Assembly (NCBI RefSeq): GCF_019209865.1
Contig: NZ_JAHUTT010000029.1
Span: 1-47,436 of the forward strand
Length of the DNA: 47,436 nucleotides
From: Shewanella sp. NIFS-20-20
GTDB taxonomy: Bacteria > Pseudomonadota > Gammaproteobacteria > Enterobacterales > Shewanellaceae
Reading direction: 5' to 3'
Shown: piece by piece, positions 1 to 9,223 of the stretch
Position numbering within the stretch: the stretch's first letter is position 1
Layout: each line of letters opens with the position of its first letter
The notes under the pieces: model-generated
The model's database searches: none
Told to the model about the DNA's origin: nothing
The model's input: only the letters and a program-made list of their open reading frames with translations
Position numbers and translations under genes: made by a program

Positions 1-2
1 AA

Positions 3-410
3 GCGCCAACCCTTGAGCAATCACATTACACCAGTATTCAATTACGCCTCCAAGCAGCACTAAGCGGCCAACAACCGGCATCGCTCATGCAGTTTACTGG
101 CAATGAGTGTGACAACCAGCCTAATGGCCTTCACTTTGACGTTAAAGATTACCTCGAATTGATAGAAGACACCGGCCGGATAGTCCGCAATGACAAGCGA
201 GGCAGCATAAATAACGGCAGCAGCCGGGTGCTTGAGCGCTTGAATATATCGCCAGAGAATTGGCTTAAACTTGCCACTGAATTTGGCCAGTTATTCCATG
301 GGCCAGCAGGAAATACGCAAGAGCTGGATAAATTTTGTGAGCATTTACAAAAACGACGACGGCACTTTGTCAAGAGTTGTCAGTATTTGACTGCTGACAT
401 CTTTCAATAA
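3..410 (+). CDS. RAYT/IS200-like (Y1) transposase, 3' part only
   Basis: The reading frame is already open at the first bases of the window, so this gene starts upstream; the ATG at 87 is internal. The visible 135 residues match the C-terminal part of REP-associated tyrosine transposases common in Shewanella and Vibrio: a run through 'LHFDVKDYLELIEDTGR', then 'DKRGSI', 'LERLNISPENWLKL' and a basic, Arg-rich tail. This tail lies after the catalytic HUH and tyrosine residues, which would be outside the window, so activity cannot be judged. Such proteins are domesticated single-strand transposases that act on REP palindromes; no clear REP repeat follows within the window. Family assignment is from recognised C-terminal motifs. 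Confidence 0.7.
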   Translation, partial: APTLEQSHYTSIQLRLQAALSGQQPASLMQFTGNECDNQPNGLHFDVKDYLELIEDTGRIVRNDKRGSINNGSSRVLERLNISPENWLKLATEFGQLFHGPAGNTQELDKFCEHLQKRRRHFVKSCQYLTADIFQ

Positions 411-734
411 ATCTATACAACCATTCTTAAGTATTATCCCAACAAGTTGCGGGAGAGACCCTTGCGGCTAAAATCTTACCAAGTTGCTTTCATAACCTGT
501 GATAAATAAAAATGCAGCGAGATACTGTCCAATTGTCACTGTTCATCGGCGGCAATTGGTACTTCATTACTATGTGGTCGTATAGATGAAGTATGTTGAT
601 GGTTAGGTTATTGTTTTAGTATGGGTGGCTTATCAATTCTATGATTAACCTTGCTCAATGGCTTTATGTAGCTGAAACGCCCGAGGTAATGGTTTGGTAT
701 CCTACCAAAGTTCACTTATTAGCTAGGGGACGTG
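411..734. other. Non-coding gap, no clear content
   Basis: About 320 bases with no credible gene, no strong hairpin with a T-run, and no recognisable promoter. A ribosome-binding sequence AGGGG at 725-729 belongs to the next gene. Confidence 0.5.
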
Positions 735-1085
735 ATGCAAGTTGAGCAGATTTTTCACCGAGGTCGGTATCGAATCGATATTCATCCGATTGAAATGCGG
801 ATGTCGCAATGGGCCTATGCGCCACGAATTTTCGATACCCATCAAGATATTTTCCTGCTCGATCTTACTCAGAGTCGTTGGCATTTAGTCGCCGCGAGTG
901 AAACGGCTCAAGCTTTCCACTGTCAACTTACCTGCTTCCCTGACGGTCATCGCCAATATCACCTGATGTTCGAGCTCGATGAGGGCGGCAATATCTACCG
1001 AGTGAGTCTTAATCAGTTATCGGTATCATTGTCGGAGTTGAGCGAGACTCTAAGCGCCATCCAAGACGCAACGGCATTAGAATAA
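735..1085 (+). CDS. Hypothetical protein, about 116 aa
   Basis: I do not recognise this protein. It is soluble by inspection, with no signal peptide or membrane segment, and alternates short hydrophobic strands with polar turns, ending in a Leu/Ser-rich helix ('LNQLSVSLSELSETLSAIQ'). The frame also has a GTG at 732, but the AGGGG at 725-729 sits 5 bases before the ATG at 735, which makes that the better start. Coding-like composition, a good ribosome-binding site and an intact stop support a real gene. It stands alone between two non-coding stretches, so context gives no function. Confidence 0.6.
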   Translation: MQVEQIFHRGRYRIDIHPIEMRMSQWAYAPRIFDTHQDIFLLDLTQSRWHLVAASETAQAFHCQLTCFPDGHRQYHLMFELDEGGNIYRVSLNQLSVSLSELSETLSAIQDATALE

Positions 1086-1339
1086 AGTTAGCCTCAATAT
1101 TCGCCACTGTTCAACTGGAATATATATTTATATCATGTATTACAAAATATAAATATCGATAGGTTTTGGCGCCAATAAAATGGCGAATGACAATTATTGT
1201 GTGCTGGTTTAGTCAAATATTAGCAAAATGTTGGCAATTAACTTTAATAAGATTTTTGCTTGATTGAAATTTGTTCTCAAGGCTGTGAGTAAATATCCCA
1301 ATAATAAAAAAAGAGTGGCTGAAAATCCGGTTTTATGAA

Positions 1340-1355
1340 TACAATTTAAATTGTA
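1340..1355. promoter_or_regulatory. Perfect 16-base palindrome, possible operator
   Basis: TACAATTTAAATTGTA is its own reverse complement. It lies 318 bases upstream of the chitinase start in an AT-rich stretch. The symmetry fits binding by a dimeric regulator, but I cannot name one, and AT-rich palindromes can arise by chance. Confidence 0.35.
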
Positions 1356-1470
1356 GAGGTATCTAATCTATGCAGCGATGGTGAGGCAGAAATAAATGTT
1401 GCATCAGATACCCTGATGACAACCATGCTGTTACTAGGCTCTGTGGGCGATTATAGAAGAACATGTTTTT

Positions 1471-1500
1471 CAATCACTAGCGGGGTACGCTTAGCGATTG
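1471..1500 (+). other. Strong hairpin in the chitinase leader
   Basis: CAATCACTAGCG and CGCTTAGCGATTG can pair around a GGGTA loop, with one mismatch and one bulge. No T-run follows, so it is not a typical terminator. It lies about 170 bases before the chitinase start and could be a structured leader or part of a regulatory RNA. Confidence 0.35.
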
Positions 1501-1672
1501 GCCGCTAATGGCTGGTATTGTTCATGCTTAAAAATAAGTGATGTTCACGATAAGACTTGATGCGTCCATGTAAAAATAGGACAGGTACTTCTAAACAATG
1601 CACTCTCATAATGGAATATATCGATAGCTGCAAAATTTTAATATTGTTCAATAGTAGAAGAAGAAATAACAT

Positions 1673-4600
1673 TTGAAAAATTTAAATAAAAAAACAATCG
1701 CTATATTATCTACGGCGATGTTTAGTGGCTATTTATATGCTGCTGATGCTCATGCCAGTTCAGGCCTTATTACCTTTGTCCCGGGGCAAACCGCCGTCAG
1801 TAATGGCGATATGGTTATATATAATGGCCAATGTTTTGTGGCTAAAAATAATCCCGGAGTATGGGAAACGCCAAATGGAGAGTCATGGTTTTGGGATGTG
1901 GCTGTTTGTTCTGGCGAGCCAGAACCAGAGCCAGAACCAGAACCTGAGCCTGAGCCCGGTCCTGGGCCTGGGCCTGGTATTGGCGATATTATTCCATTTA
2001 TCCCAGGGAAGACTCAGGTGAGCAATGGCGACATGGTGTCATTTGCTGGGCAGTGCTTTATTGCTAAAAACAACCCCGGTGTGTGGGAATCTCCAGCGGC
2101 TAACTCATGGTTTTGGGATATTACCGACTGTGGCGGAGAGCCTGGCGAGCCGGAAGCGACCGAGTTATCGATTTTATCACCGACCGCTGGGCAATTGCTG
2201 AAAGCCAATGAAGCCGTGGTCATTAACGCGCGCATTGATGGTGAGTTGGCCGCCAAGGTTGAGTTTTGGGTTAACAACCAAAAACTGGCAGTAAAAGCCA
2301 TCGATCAGAGTCAGACCCAGTACTCCCATCAATGGACACCGACAGCGGTTGGCAATGCCACCATTGAACTGATTGTGCTCGATAGCAATAACCAAACAAT
2401 CAAACAACAGTCTGTGGCGGTTACCGTGACAGAAGAGATTGATGTTACCGCGCCGGTAGTAAGATTTGTGTCACCAGCCAATGGTGCGAGCTATAGTGTG
2501 GACGACACTGTGGCCATTAAGGTCAGCGCGACCGATGTCGATGATGATCTCACCCAGTTAGTGATCCAGGCGAATAACCAGCAAATCTGTAGCTTCGATG
2601 CCACCACGACCCAAGTATTTAGCTGCCAATGGCAAGCGCCTGTGGCCGGTAATGTCACATTGCAGGCTATCGCTACCGATGCCGAGCAGTTGTCATCTCG
2701 TGCGAGTGTGACCATTAGCATTGCTGAAGATGTGGTTGAGCCGCCCGTCACGCCACCCGGTGAATTGTGTGCCGACTTTAATGTGTATCCTGACTGGACC
2801 CGTGGCGATCATGCCACCGGCGGCGATATCATGGTGCATAGTAATATCGCTTATAGCGCGATTTACTGGACCCAATCTGTTCCGGGTAGCGACAGCTCTT
2901 GGGCACTGCACTTAAATTGTGATGGCAGTGAACCTGGGACAGCGCCGTTATTATCCTTGCCAAATCCTATGGATCCCATTCGTTTGGAAGTTGCGGATTG
3001 GCCCAACACCTTAGTGGTGGCAAGCCCTGCTACTAGCGCGCCGTCAACCCAAACCATCGAGTTGGCAAACATGGAAGCCTTACTCGATGTGAGTCAATTG
3101 ACTCAAGCGTTTGTTGCCGTTATTGAGCAAACAGAGCAGGCGAGTGCGTCATCGCTAATCTTAAGCAGTGATGTGCTGGCGAGCGTTAGCCAAGATAAAG
3201 GCAGTGCCATCGGCACTGTGGCGGTGAAGCAAGCGCTGATTAACGCCATTGATATTAGCGGAAGTCGCATCGATATTGAGGCGATTAACGCATTGAGCGA
3301 TGATGTCAAAGGTTGGGCGCAAGCGCATAATTTGATCGTCTCAACTTTGGCACCGCAAGCCAGTTTCGGTTGGTCGCTGGCGCTTGGGGATTTTGCCTAC
3401 GTCCCCCATTCAGGTCGGCAGTCGGTCTGGGATGAAGCGTCGGTATTTAGCGCCGATCTGCTCGACAGCTTTGGCCTATATCAAGCCGATGCTGTCAAAG
3501 CCGATTTTGTGGTTTTCACCAAATCAAGTGCGACCACAGCGCTTAATCGTGAGCAGTGGCATCATGCGCTCGAGTACATCAAGCAGGTGAGTGACTACAT
3601 CAAGGCCCCTGTGATGTTGGCTAATCTGTCCACAGCGCAAACCGCTGACTATTTTATGGGACATGCGGCGGCGCCATCACAACTGCGCAAAGCGGCTTAC
3701 AGCAACGTATTTGCCATCTTGTTTGATCAAGATACTGCGGAGCTAACCAGTAAGATTGAACGCTACCAAGACGCTAAAGTGCCGCTATATTACGTAGGTG
3801 AAGCGTTAGAGATAGGTTCATTAACCCGCATTGAAGCATTAAACCAAGAATTGGCGAATGCAGAACACGCGATGGATAATGAAGCCTTCTTGTACGAAAC
3901 ACCGCAATCGCAGTGGGTACCGTCTACGGTTTACAAGTGGGCTGACTTCTTAGATGGCCTTAACGCGATGCATAATATTGGCGTGGCCGGTAACAAGTTC
4001 TGGTTAATGGATGACGGCATCGATGATGCCACTAACATCAAGTATGCCAAAGTTGCCATTGCGGCCTTCCTGGCCCAAAGTATGCAAGAGACCATTCGTT
4101 ACAATGCATGTGACGAAAACAACTGGTCTGAAATGAAATATGGTGCACCTACCGACTATCCAATGTCAGCCAGTTGCGGTCAATTGGGGCAGAAATATGC
4201 CGATTACGGCGTGAATCCAGACTCCGGTTTAGATCACGCCTACTCTTGCCCTCGTGACAATAAAATGGAGGTCAGCGCCCTCACTCATGCGAAATGGTAC
4301 GGCGCGCCAGCACCTGTGTTTGCGGCACCTAATGCCGTGCTGGAAGAACGCGGTTTGCTGGTCAATGGTCACGTGGGTCGCTGGAGCAACACTGGTCACT
4401 GTAACGATTCGCCAGAGTCAGTCGATACCTCTAAGCAGGTCTGGGAACGCGATCAGTGTAAGACCTATGTTGGCCAAAAGGCGGGCGATTTCATTTGGGA
4501 TGGCAGCAGTGAAGAAAGTGTCGAAGGTTGTGGTTGGTGGGGCCGAGGGGTTATTCAAACCACGGGTCGCCAAAATTTCGGTACCTTGAATCACTATCTT

Positions 4601-5017
4601 GGTCGTTCACACGTTGATCCGGACACCATAGGGCAAACCATTGATGGCGTTACAGTTGAAGCGCCGCCGGCCAATCCCTTGTATGCTGAACTTGATTTTT
4701 GTTCAAACCCAGGGCTGATTTGTAGCTCGGAAGAAAACAAAGAAATCAAATGGATTGCCGGGTTGTTCTACTGGGTGACCTCAGTTCAAGCCTATGCCGA
4801 TCACGGGGGGCAATATGGCGACTGGAACTATTACAATGAACTTAAAAAGTACGTTGATGGCGGCATGAAAGGTTCGCAGTTTATTGACGACGTTTCAGGC
4901 ATTGTAAACCGTGGTTGTCCAGATTTGACCTGTGCCACTGGCGATGTTCACAACGTCAAAGAGCGTCGAGCTAACTTTATATTAGTGCTTGAGCAGTTTG
5001 GTTTGACTCCGCAGTAA
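1673..5017 (+). CDS. Secreted multidomain GH19 chitinase
   Basis: Predicted 1114-residue exported chitinase. It starts with TTG and has a signal peptide (Lys-rich start, hydrophobic core, likely cut after Ala23 or Ala28). Two near-identical chitin-binding modules of the CBM5/12 type follow (about 33-79 and 109-153, each ending 'SWFWD...C'), joined by an EP/GP-rich linker. Two Ig-like domains of the Big_7 type come next (about 163-350), then a third Cys-bounded CBM-like module (366-416). Residues 417-770 form a region I cannot assign. The C-terminal 330 residues are a GH19 catalytic domain: 'FLAQSMQET' contains the expected acid Glu806, and 'GWWGRGVIQTTGRQNF' (from Gly953) is the family signature. 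It should cut chitin outside the cell. The gene stands alone and ends in a strong terminator. Confidence 0.85.
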   Translation: MKNLNKKTIAILSTAMFSGYLYAADAHASSGLITFVPGQTAVSNGDMVIYNGQCFVAKNNPGVWETPNGESWFWDVAVCSGEPEPEPEPEPEPEPGPGPGPGIGDIIPFIPGKTQVSNGDMVSFAGQCFIAKNNPGVWESPAANSWFWDITDCGGEPGEPEATELSILSPTAGQLLKANEAVVINARIDGELAAKVEFWVNNQKLAVKAIDQSQTQYSHQWTPTAVGNATIELIVLDSNNQTIKQQSVAVTVTEEIDVTAPVVRFVSPANGASYSVDDTVAIKVSATDVDDDLTQLVIQANNQQICSFDATTTQVFSCQWQAPVAGNVTLQAIATDAEQLSSRASVTISIAEDVVEPPVTPPGELCADFNVYPDWTRGDHATGGDIMVHSNIAYSAIYWTQSVPGSDSSWALHLNCDGSEPGTAPLLSLPNPMDPIRLEVADWPNTLVVASPATSAPSTQTIELANMEALLDVSQLTQAFVAVIEQTEQASASSLILSSDVLASVSQDKGSAIGTVAVKQALINAIDISGSRIDIEAINALSDDVKGWAQAHNLIVSTLAPQASFGWSLALGDFAYVPHSGRQSVWDEASVFSADLLDSFGLYQADAVKADFVVFTKSSATTALNREQWHHALEYIKQVSDYIKAPVMLANLSTAQTADYFMGHAAAPSQLRKAAYSNVFAILFDQDTAELTSKIERYQDAKVPLYYVGEALEIGSLTRIEALNQELANAEHAMDNEAFLYETPQSQWVPSTVYKWADFLDGLNAMHNIGVAGNKFWLMDDGIDDATNIKYAKVAIAAFLAQSMQETIRYNACDENNWSEMKYGAPTDYPMSASCGQLGQKYADYGVNPDSGLDHAYSCPRDNKMEVSALTHAKWYGAPAPVFAAPNAVLEERGLLVNGHVGRWSNTGHCNDSPESVDTSKQVWERDQCKTYVGQKAGDFIWDGSSEESVEGCGWWGRGVIQTTGRQNFGTLNHYLGRSHVDPDTIGQTIDGVTVEAPPANPLYAELDFCSNPGLICSSEENKEIKWIAGLFYWVTSVQAYADHGGQYGDWNYYNELKKYVDGGMKGSQFIDDVSGIVNRGCPDLTCATGDVHNVKERRANFILVLEQFGLTPQ
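1916..1978 (+). repeat. Hexanucleotide repeat coding the EP/GP linker
   Basis: A run of near-identical six-base units (GARCCW, then GGGCCT) encodes seven Glu-Pro pairs followed by Gly-Pro pairs. It links the first two chitin-binding modules. Because each unit is a multiple of three, gain or loss of units would alter linker length without breaking the frame. Confidence 0.8.
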
Positions 5018-5070
5018 TCCCGAGTTGCCTTAAGCGTCTATCGGCAGCGATAGTTCAGAAATCGCCAAGA

Positions 5071-5101
5071 AAACCCCTGTTAAATTAACAGGGTTTTTTT
5101 A
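5071..5101 (+). terminator. Rho-independent terminator of the chitinase gene
   Basis: AACCCCTGTTAA pairs with TTAACAGGGTT (one bulged C), followed by a T-run, about 55 bases after the chitinase stop codon. Confidence 0.85.
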
Positions 5102-5174
5102 TTGGAGGAGTCGCGGCCAGTGGCTTGGCATACAGGCTGGCCATGCTGCGTTTGGGGGCGACAGTCGTTGGTTA

Positions 5175-5440
5175 TTATCTTAGTGTGGTCAGTGCGCGCC
5201 GAGCCGCGCATATCTCGAGTGCCTCAGACACCCAATTGATCAGCCGATAAATTGTTTCTCCGCTCACGTCATGTGGATTCACATCTATCCGCCGACATCG
5301 GTGGCGGGTATCCCTTAGCACTTTGTGCCAGGGTGTCGCCAATGCGTCATAGGTCGGTTGAAAAATCAATCCCGCTGACCGCAGCCGATAACTCTTGTCT
5401 AGGGGTCTGCCCTTAATCAGTCCCAGTTTGTCATCGCCGA
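5175..5440 (-). pseudogene. Unidentified open-frame remnant
   Basis: On the minus strand an open frame without a credible start runs from about 5440 to a stop at 5175. It reads through 'LLGDDKLGLIKGRPL' and 'LIFQPTYDALATPWHKVL', ending 'EICAARRALTTLR'. The composition looks protein-like and GC-richer than the flanks, but no ATG with a ribosome-binding site is present; a different frame just upstream reads 'ETHYRISELG'. This may be a decayed gene with a frameshift. I do not recognise the family, and it could be a chance open frame. Confidence 0.25.
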
Positions 5441-5560
5441 GCAGGACGGGCCTACAGCGTGGCCAAGTTCACTGATGCGGTAATGGGTCTCAGGTAGACC
5501 TTTTGATTGTTGGGGGCGAGGAGGTTTGTTCTGTAGGGCTACCGCCAATGCAGATAATCT

Positions 5561-5590
5561 ATAAAGCCATAGATGAGTCTATGGCTTTAT
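5561..5590. other. Perfect 13-bp inverted repeat
   Basis: ATAAAGCCATAGA and TCTATGGCTTTAT are exact inverse copies around TGAG. Neither side is followed by a T-run longer than two. It lies about 160 bases before the chemoreceptor start and may be a terminator-like or regulatory hairpin. The rest of 5102-5751 holds only the remnant frame noted at 5175-5440. Confidence 0.5.
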
Positions 5591-5751
5591 TATGTCGTCA
5601 GGCTGACATTTCAGAGTGTGATATCTCTGGGATAGCAAGTTACTTGATTGAATTCTAAAATATCGTGGCTATGCTTATGTTTTACTCATGGCTGCCTAGA
5701 TGGTTGCTGCGAATGGATTTGCATTCCCATACAAGGAATAAGGGAGTATCT

Positions 5752-7653
5752 ATGCAATTTGCTATGCCTCAAACTATTAAAGGCAAATTGACCAGTGTGG
5801 TCGTTGCCATTCTTATTTCAGTGATCGGCTTTGCCATTATTTTTCAGCGCTCGTTTGCCGAGCTGGCCACCCTAGACAGCGCATCACTGGATATTCTGCA
5901 AAGCCAGACCTCCATACTGATGCTTAGACGCCATGAAAAAGACTTTATGGCCCGGCATGATGCCAAATATCTGGATAAATTCATTCAGGATTACTCTCAA
6001 TTGACGCGGCAACTTAACGACGCCCGAGATAAGCTGGTGGTCGTTGATATGAATGGTGAGACTGTCGTGGCAGCGACGCTGTCAAGCTTGAGAAAGTACC
6101 AGCAGGACTTCAACGCCTTGGTTGAGAAGCGCATGGTGATTGGCACCGATAAAGACAATGGGTTGTTGGAGGATGTCAGAGCGGCCTCTCATCGCATTGA
6201 GACAGATGTTAAGGAGATATTTAATAACGATATTTACAGCAATCTATTGTTGTTGCGTCGTCACGAAAAGGACTTTCTGTTACGGTCTGAGTCCAAGTAT
6301 ATCGATAGGTTTAATGAGCAGATTAAAGCCATTCAAACCGTGATTGATGGCAGTGGTGTGCCCTTGGAAAAGCAGTTGGGCATGAATGCTGACCTTGAAG
6401 ATTATCAGTATAAGTTTAACGCCCTTGCCGGCAATCTGAAGGAGTATGGTCTGACGCAATCTTCCGGATTACACGGGAGTTTGCGAGCTTCGGTGCGCGA
6501 GGCTGAAAAGCAGATGGAGACGTTGAGCTCTGAGCTGCTGAGTGGCATTGATGCTCGTGAGGCGGCGCTGACGTTGCGCCTGTCTTTAGTTGGGAGCGTG
6601 TTGGCGCTGCTCTTGTGCTCAATACTCTGGCTTATCAGTCGTGCGATAACCAATAAAGTCGAGGTTGCCAATAATCTGATGAAGAAAATTGCCGAAGGCG
6701 ACAGCTCGTTAAAGGTGCGTATGGAGCTGAAGGGCAATGATGAGCTGTCAGAGTTGGCTGGTCACTTCAACCGCTTTATTGCCAACCTGCAAGCCACCAT
6801 GGAAAAGATAGTCGGCATCTCCACTGAGTTATCCAATAATGCCGAGCAAAGCCTGACCATGGCAAAAGATACATCCAGTAATGCGGAAAAACAGCGGTTA
6901 GAGTCTGAGTCAGTTTCGGCCGCCATAAATGAGATGACAGCAACCGGTCGTGAGATCGCACAAAGTGTTGTCACTGCGGCTAAGATTGCTCAGGAGCTGC
7001 AGGCATCTGCCCGAGGCGGGCAGGAGGTCAACAGTGAATCTTCCCGGCAGATCGCCAATCTGGATGACAGCATGCGGGTGGCCAGTGTCAATATTGACAA
7101 GCTCAATGCCGAAAGTACCCGTATCGGTTCTGTGATTGATGTGATCCGCAATATTACAGAGCAAACTAACCTACTGGCACTGAATGCTGCTATTGAGGCG
7201 GCCAGAGCCGGTGAGCAGGGGCGTGGCTTTGCCGTTGTGGCGGATCAGGTGCGGGAATTGGCATTGAAAACCCATGAGTCTACGGATGAGATCACTCAGA
7301 TTATCGGTCAACTGCGAACGGATGTCGGCCTGAGTGTTTCTTTGATCACAGACTCCAGTGCGTTGGCGAAATCCTGTGTAGCGAAAGCCCATGATGGGGC
7401 AGAGTCAATGGCCGCTATCTTGGCTCAAATTGAGAATATTGCGCAGCAAAATATGGCCATAGCCACCGCGTCGAAGGAGCAGACCGCTATGACGGATAGT
7501 GTCCAAAGCAATATTCTAGTGATTTCAGAATTGGCTGAAAACACGGCTGTTGCTGCCCAGCAATCCAGCGAGTCGACCAACTCGATTGAACACTTGGCCA
7601 GTCAGCTCAACCGCCTGGTGGGTAAGTTTACTGGCCAGCAAGGTGCGTCTTAA
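5752..7653 (+). CDS. Methyl-accepting chemotaxis protein with HBM sensor domain
   Basis: Inner-membrane chemoreceptor of 633 residues. The start chosen is the ATG at 5752, with AGGGAG at 5741-5746; the frame is open to 5665 but has no ribosome-binding site there. TM1 lies at about residues 10-31 and TM2 at 277-297. The periplasmic part is all-helical and contains two copies of an 'LLRRHEKDF...KY.DRF' motif, typical of the HBM (helical bimodular) ligand domain, which in studied members binds organic acids or similar small ligands. A HAMP domain follows, then a cytoplasmic coiled coil with the conserved tip '[20 protein letters not shown]' that contacts CheA/CheW. No C-terminal CheR-binding pentapeptide is visible. 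The ligand cannot be read from sequence. Confidence 0.9.
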   Translation: MQFAMPQTIKGKLTSVVVAILISVIGFAIIFQRSFAELATLDSASLDILQSQTSILMLRRHEKDFMARHDAKYLDKFIQDYSQLTRQLNDARDKLVVVDMNGETVVAATLSSLRKYQQDFNALVEKRMVIGTDKDNGLLEDVRAASHRIETDVKEIFNNDIYSNLLLLRRHEKDFLLRSESKYIDRFNEQIKAIQTVIDGSGVPLEKQLGMNADLEDYQYKFNALAGNLKEYGLTQSSGLHGSLRASVREAEKQMETLSSELLSGIDAREAALTLRLSLVGSVLALLLCSILWLISRAITNKVEVANNLMKKIAEGDSSLKVRMELKGNDELSELAGHFNRFIANLQATMEKIVGISTELSNNAEQSLTMAKDTSSNAEKQRLESESVSAAINEMTATGREIAQSVVTAAKIAQELQASARGGQEVNSESSRQIANLDDSMRVASVNIDKLNAESTRIGSVIDVIRNITEQTNLLALNAAIEAARAGEQGRGFAVVADQVRELALKTHESTDEITQIIGQLRTDVGLSVSLITDSSALAKSCVAKAHDGAESMAAILAQIENIAQQNMAIATASKEQTAMTDSVQSNILVISELAENTAVAAQQSSESTNSIEHLASQLNRLVGKFTGQQGAS

Positions 7654-7747
7654 TACTCCCTGACTAATACAAGCAATGGGGGAGCTAGAAGAGTTGCGAT
7701 GACTCAGGAGAGTGTGAGCCAAACCGACTAACAGCTATCAAGTCATT

Positions 7748-7774
7748 GGCAGCTCAACGTTCTCCTGAGCTGCC
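7748..7774. other. Perfect hairpin in the convergent gap
   Basis: GGCAGCTCA pairs perfectly with TGAGCTGCC around a 9-base loop between the chemoreceptor and hutI genes, which converge here. It probably helps end transcription, but no T-run follows on either strand. Confidence 0.45.
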
Positions 7775-7813
7775 ATTCTCAAGCCAAAAGCAATGTGGCC
7801 CGCCTTAGCTATA

Positions 7814-9040
7814 TTATTGGTGAACCAATTTGCCCGCCTTCACTACATTCACAAGTGGATTGCGTCCATAGGAATACGCCAGCTCTGCTGGGCTCTGGAT
7901 ATCCCACAGGCAGAAATCAGCCTGCATGCCGACAGCCAATACTCCGACGTTGGCCGCAATGCCCAATGCCTTGGCAGCGTTACGAGTGACCCCGGCCAAC
8001 GCCTCTTCGGGCGTTAGACGAAACAGGGTGCAACTCATATTGAGCATCAAGAGGGTCGAGCAAATAGGTGATGAGCCGGGGTTGTAATCGCTGGCGATCA
8101 CCATGGGCACTTGGTACTGGCGCAGCAGGTCGATGGGGGGCAACTGGGTTTCCCGCAGGAAATAAAAAGCGCCGGGCAGCAGAGTGGCGCAGGTGCCGCT
8201 GGCGGCAATGGCTTTAACCCCTTCTTCATCCAGATACTCGATATGATCCACTGACTGGGCGCCCAGAGTGGCAGCCAGTGTCGATCCGCCCATATTGGAC
8301 AGTTGTTCGGCGTGCAGCTTGATATCCAGACCGCGGGCTTTGGCGGTTGTCAGTACCCGTTGGGTTTGTGGCAGGTCGAAGGCAATGTTTTCGCAGAATA
8401 CATCCACAGCGTCAGCCAGGTTCTCTTCCAGAATCGCAGGGATCATCTCTTTGACCACAAAGTCCACGTAATCATTGGCTCTGTCTTTGTACTCAGGCGG
8501 CACGGCGTGGGCACCCAGAAAAGTGGTTTTGACATCCACATGGTGGTGTTTGCCTAGTTCACGGGCAACCCGCAGCATCTTGAGTTCTGTGTCTTTATCC
8601 AGGCCGTAGCCGGATTTAATTTCTACCGTGGTGACCCCTTCTTTGGCTAGGGCATTTAAGCGCTTACGCCCTAATTCAAACAACTCGGCCTCGGTGGCAG
8701 CGCGGGTGGCTTTTACGGTCGACAATATGCCACCGCCAGCCTGGGCAATGTCTTGATAACTGGCGCCATTGAGGCGCATTTCAAATTCATTGGCACGATT
8801 GCCGGCGAAAATAAGGTGAGTGTGGGCGTCGATAAGCCCTGGGGTGATCCAGCCACTGCCACCGCGATAGATGGGGGTCGATAAAACATCAAAAGCAGGG
8901 AGTTGATCTCGCGGGCCCATCCACACGATTTTGTCGGCAACTATAGCCATGGCGGCATCAGTGATAGCGCCATAATCTGCTGCCAAATCAGGGTTCATAC
9001 TGGCGATATTGATATCGATCCAAACTTGGTCCCACTCCAT
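7814..9040 (-). CDS. hutI: Imidazolonepropionase
   Basis: Third enzyme of histidine breakdown: hydrolyses 4-imidazolone-5-propanoate to N-formimino-L-glutamate in the cytoplasm. The 408 residues match the family's usual length. Visible motifs are the amidohydrolase metal site 'DAHTHLIFAGNRANEF' (His73, His75), 'LHAEQLS' with the next ligand His, and 'ASDYNPGSSP' with the conserved Asp. Its start faces hutC across a 183-base gap with a perfect HutC-type operator, so it should be induced together with hutCUH by urocanate. No hutG (formimidoylglutamase) is adjacent. Confidence 0.96.
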   Translation of the reverse strand: MEWDQVWIDINIASMNPDLAADYGAITDAAMAIVADKIVWMGPRDQLPAFDVLSTPIYRGGSGWITPGLIDAHTHLIFAGNRANEFEMRLNGASYQDIAQAGGGILSTVKATRAATEAELFELGRKRLNALAKEGVTTVEIKSGYGLDKDTELKMLRVARELGKHHHVDVKTTFLGAHAVPPEYKDRANDYVDFVVKEMIPAILEENLADAVDVFCENIAFDLPQTQRVLTTAKARGLDIKLHAEQLSNMGGSTLAATLGAQSVDHIEYLDEEGVKAIAASGTCATLLPGAFYFLRETQLPPIDLLRQYQVPMVIASDYNPGSSPICSTLLMLNMSCTLFRLTPEEALAGVTRNAAKALGIAANVGVLAVGMQADFCLWDIQSPAELAYSYGRNPLVNVVKAGKLVHQ

Positions 9041-9094
9041 AAGTGCCCCTACTAGGTTAAATGCTTGTTGCTATTTATTGTGAGTTGAGCTTAT

Positions 9095-9108
9095 CTTGTA
9101 TATACAAG
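9095..9108. promoter_or_regulatory. HutC operator
   Basis: CTTGTATATACAAG is a perfect 14-base palindrome and closely matches the known HutC binding sequence (TTGTA..TACAA core). It sits in the divergent gap between hutI and hutC, so a single site can repress both directions; urocanate is the known inducer of HutC. Confidence 0.85.
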
Positions 9109-9223
9109 GTAACATCTGCTGCGGTCATCGAACAGGGGGTGGCCTCTAAATGTCGCCGCAGCCGAGTCAGATGACGCTGATATATTTCCGACCCTGGACT
9201 GATAATACGCTAAGGAACTGCCA

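Larger units (their letters stand above)
1086..1672. other. Long AT-rich leader region before the chitinase gene
   Basis: Nearly 590 bases without a gene. It holds a perfect 16-base palindrome at 1340-1355 and a strong hairpin at 1471-1500, both upstream of the chitinase start at 1673. It probably contains the chitinase promoter and a long 5' untranslated region, but I cannot fix the transcription start. Confidence 0.5.

Noticed and set aside
1320..1500. Cyclic-di-GMP (GEMM) riboswitch before the chitinase gene
   Set aside because: TAGCGGGG at 1479-1485 recalls one conserved piece, but the other invariant segments (for example the AAGCCUCCGGCCUA-like part) are missing.
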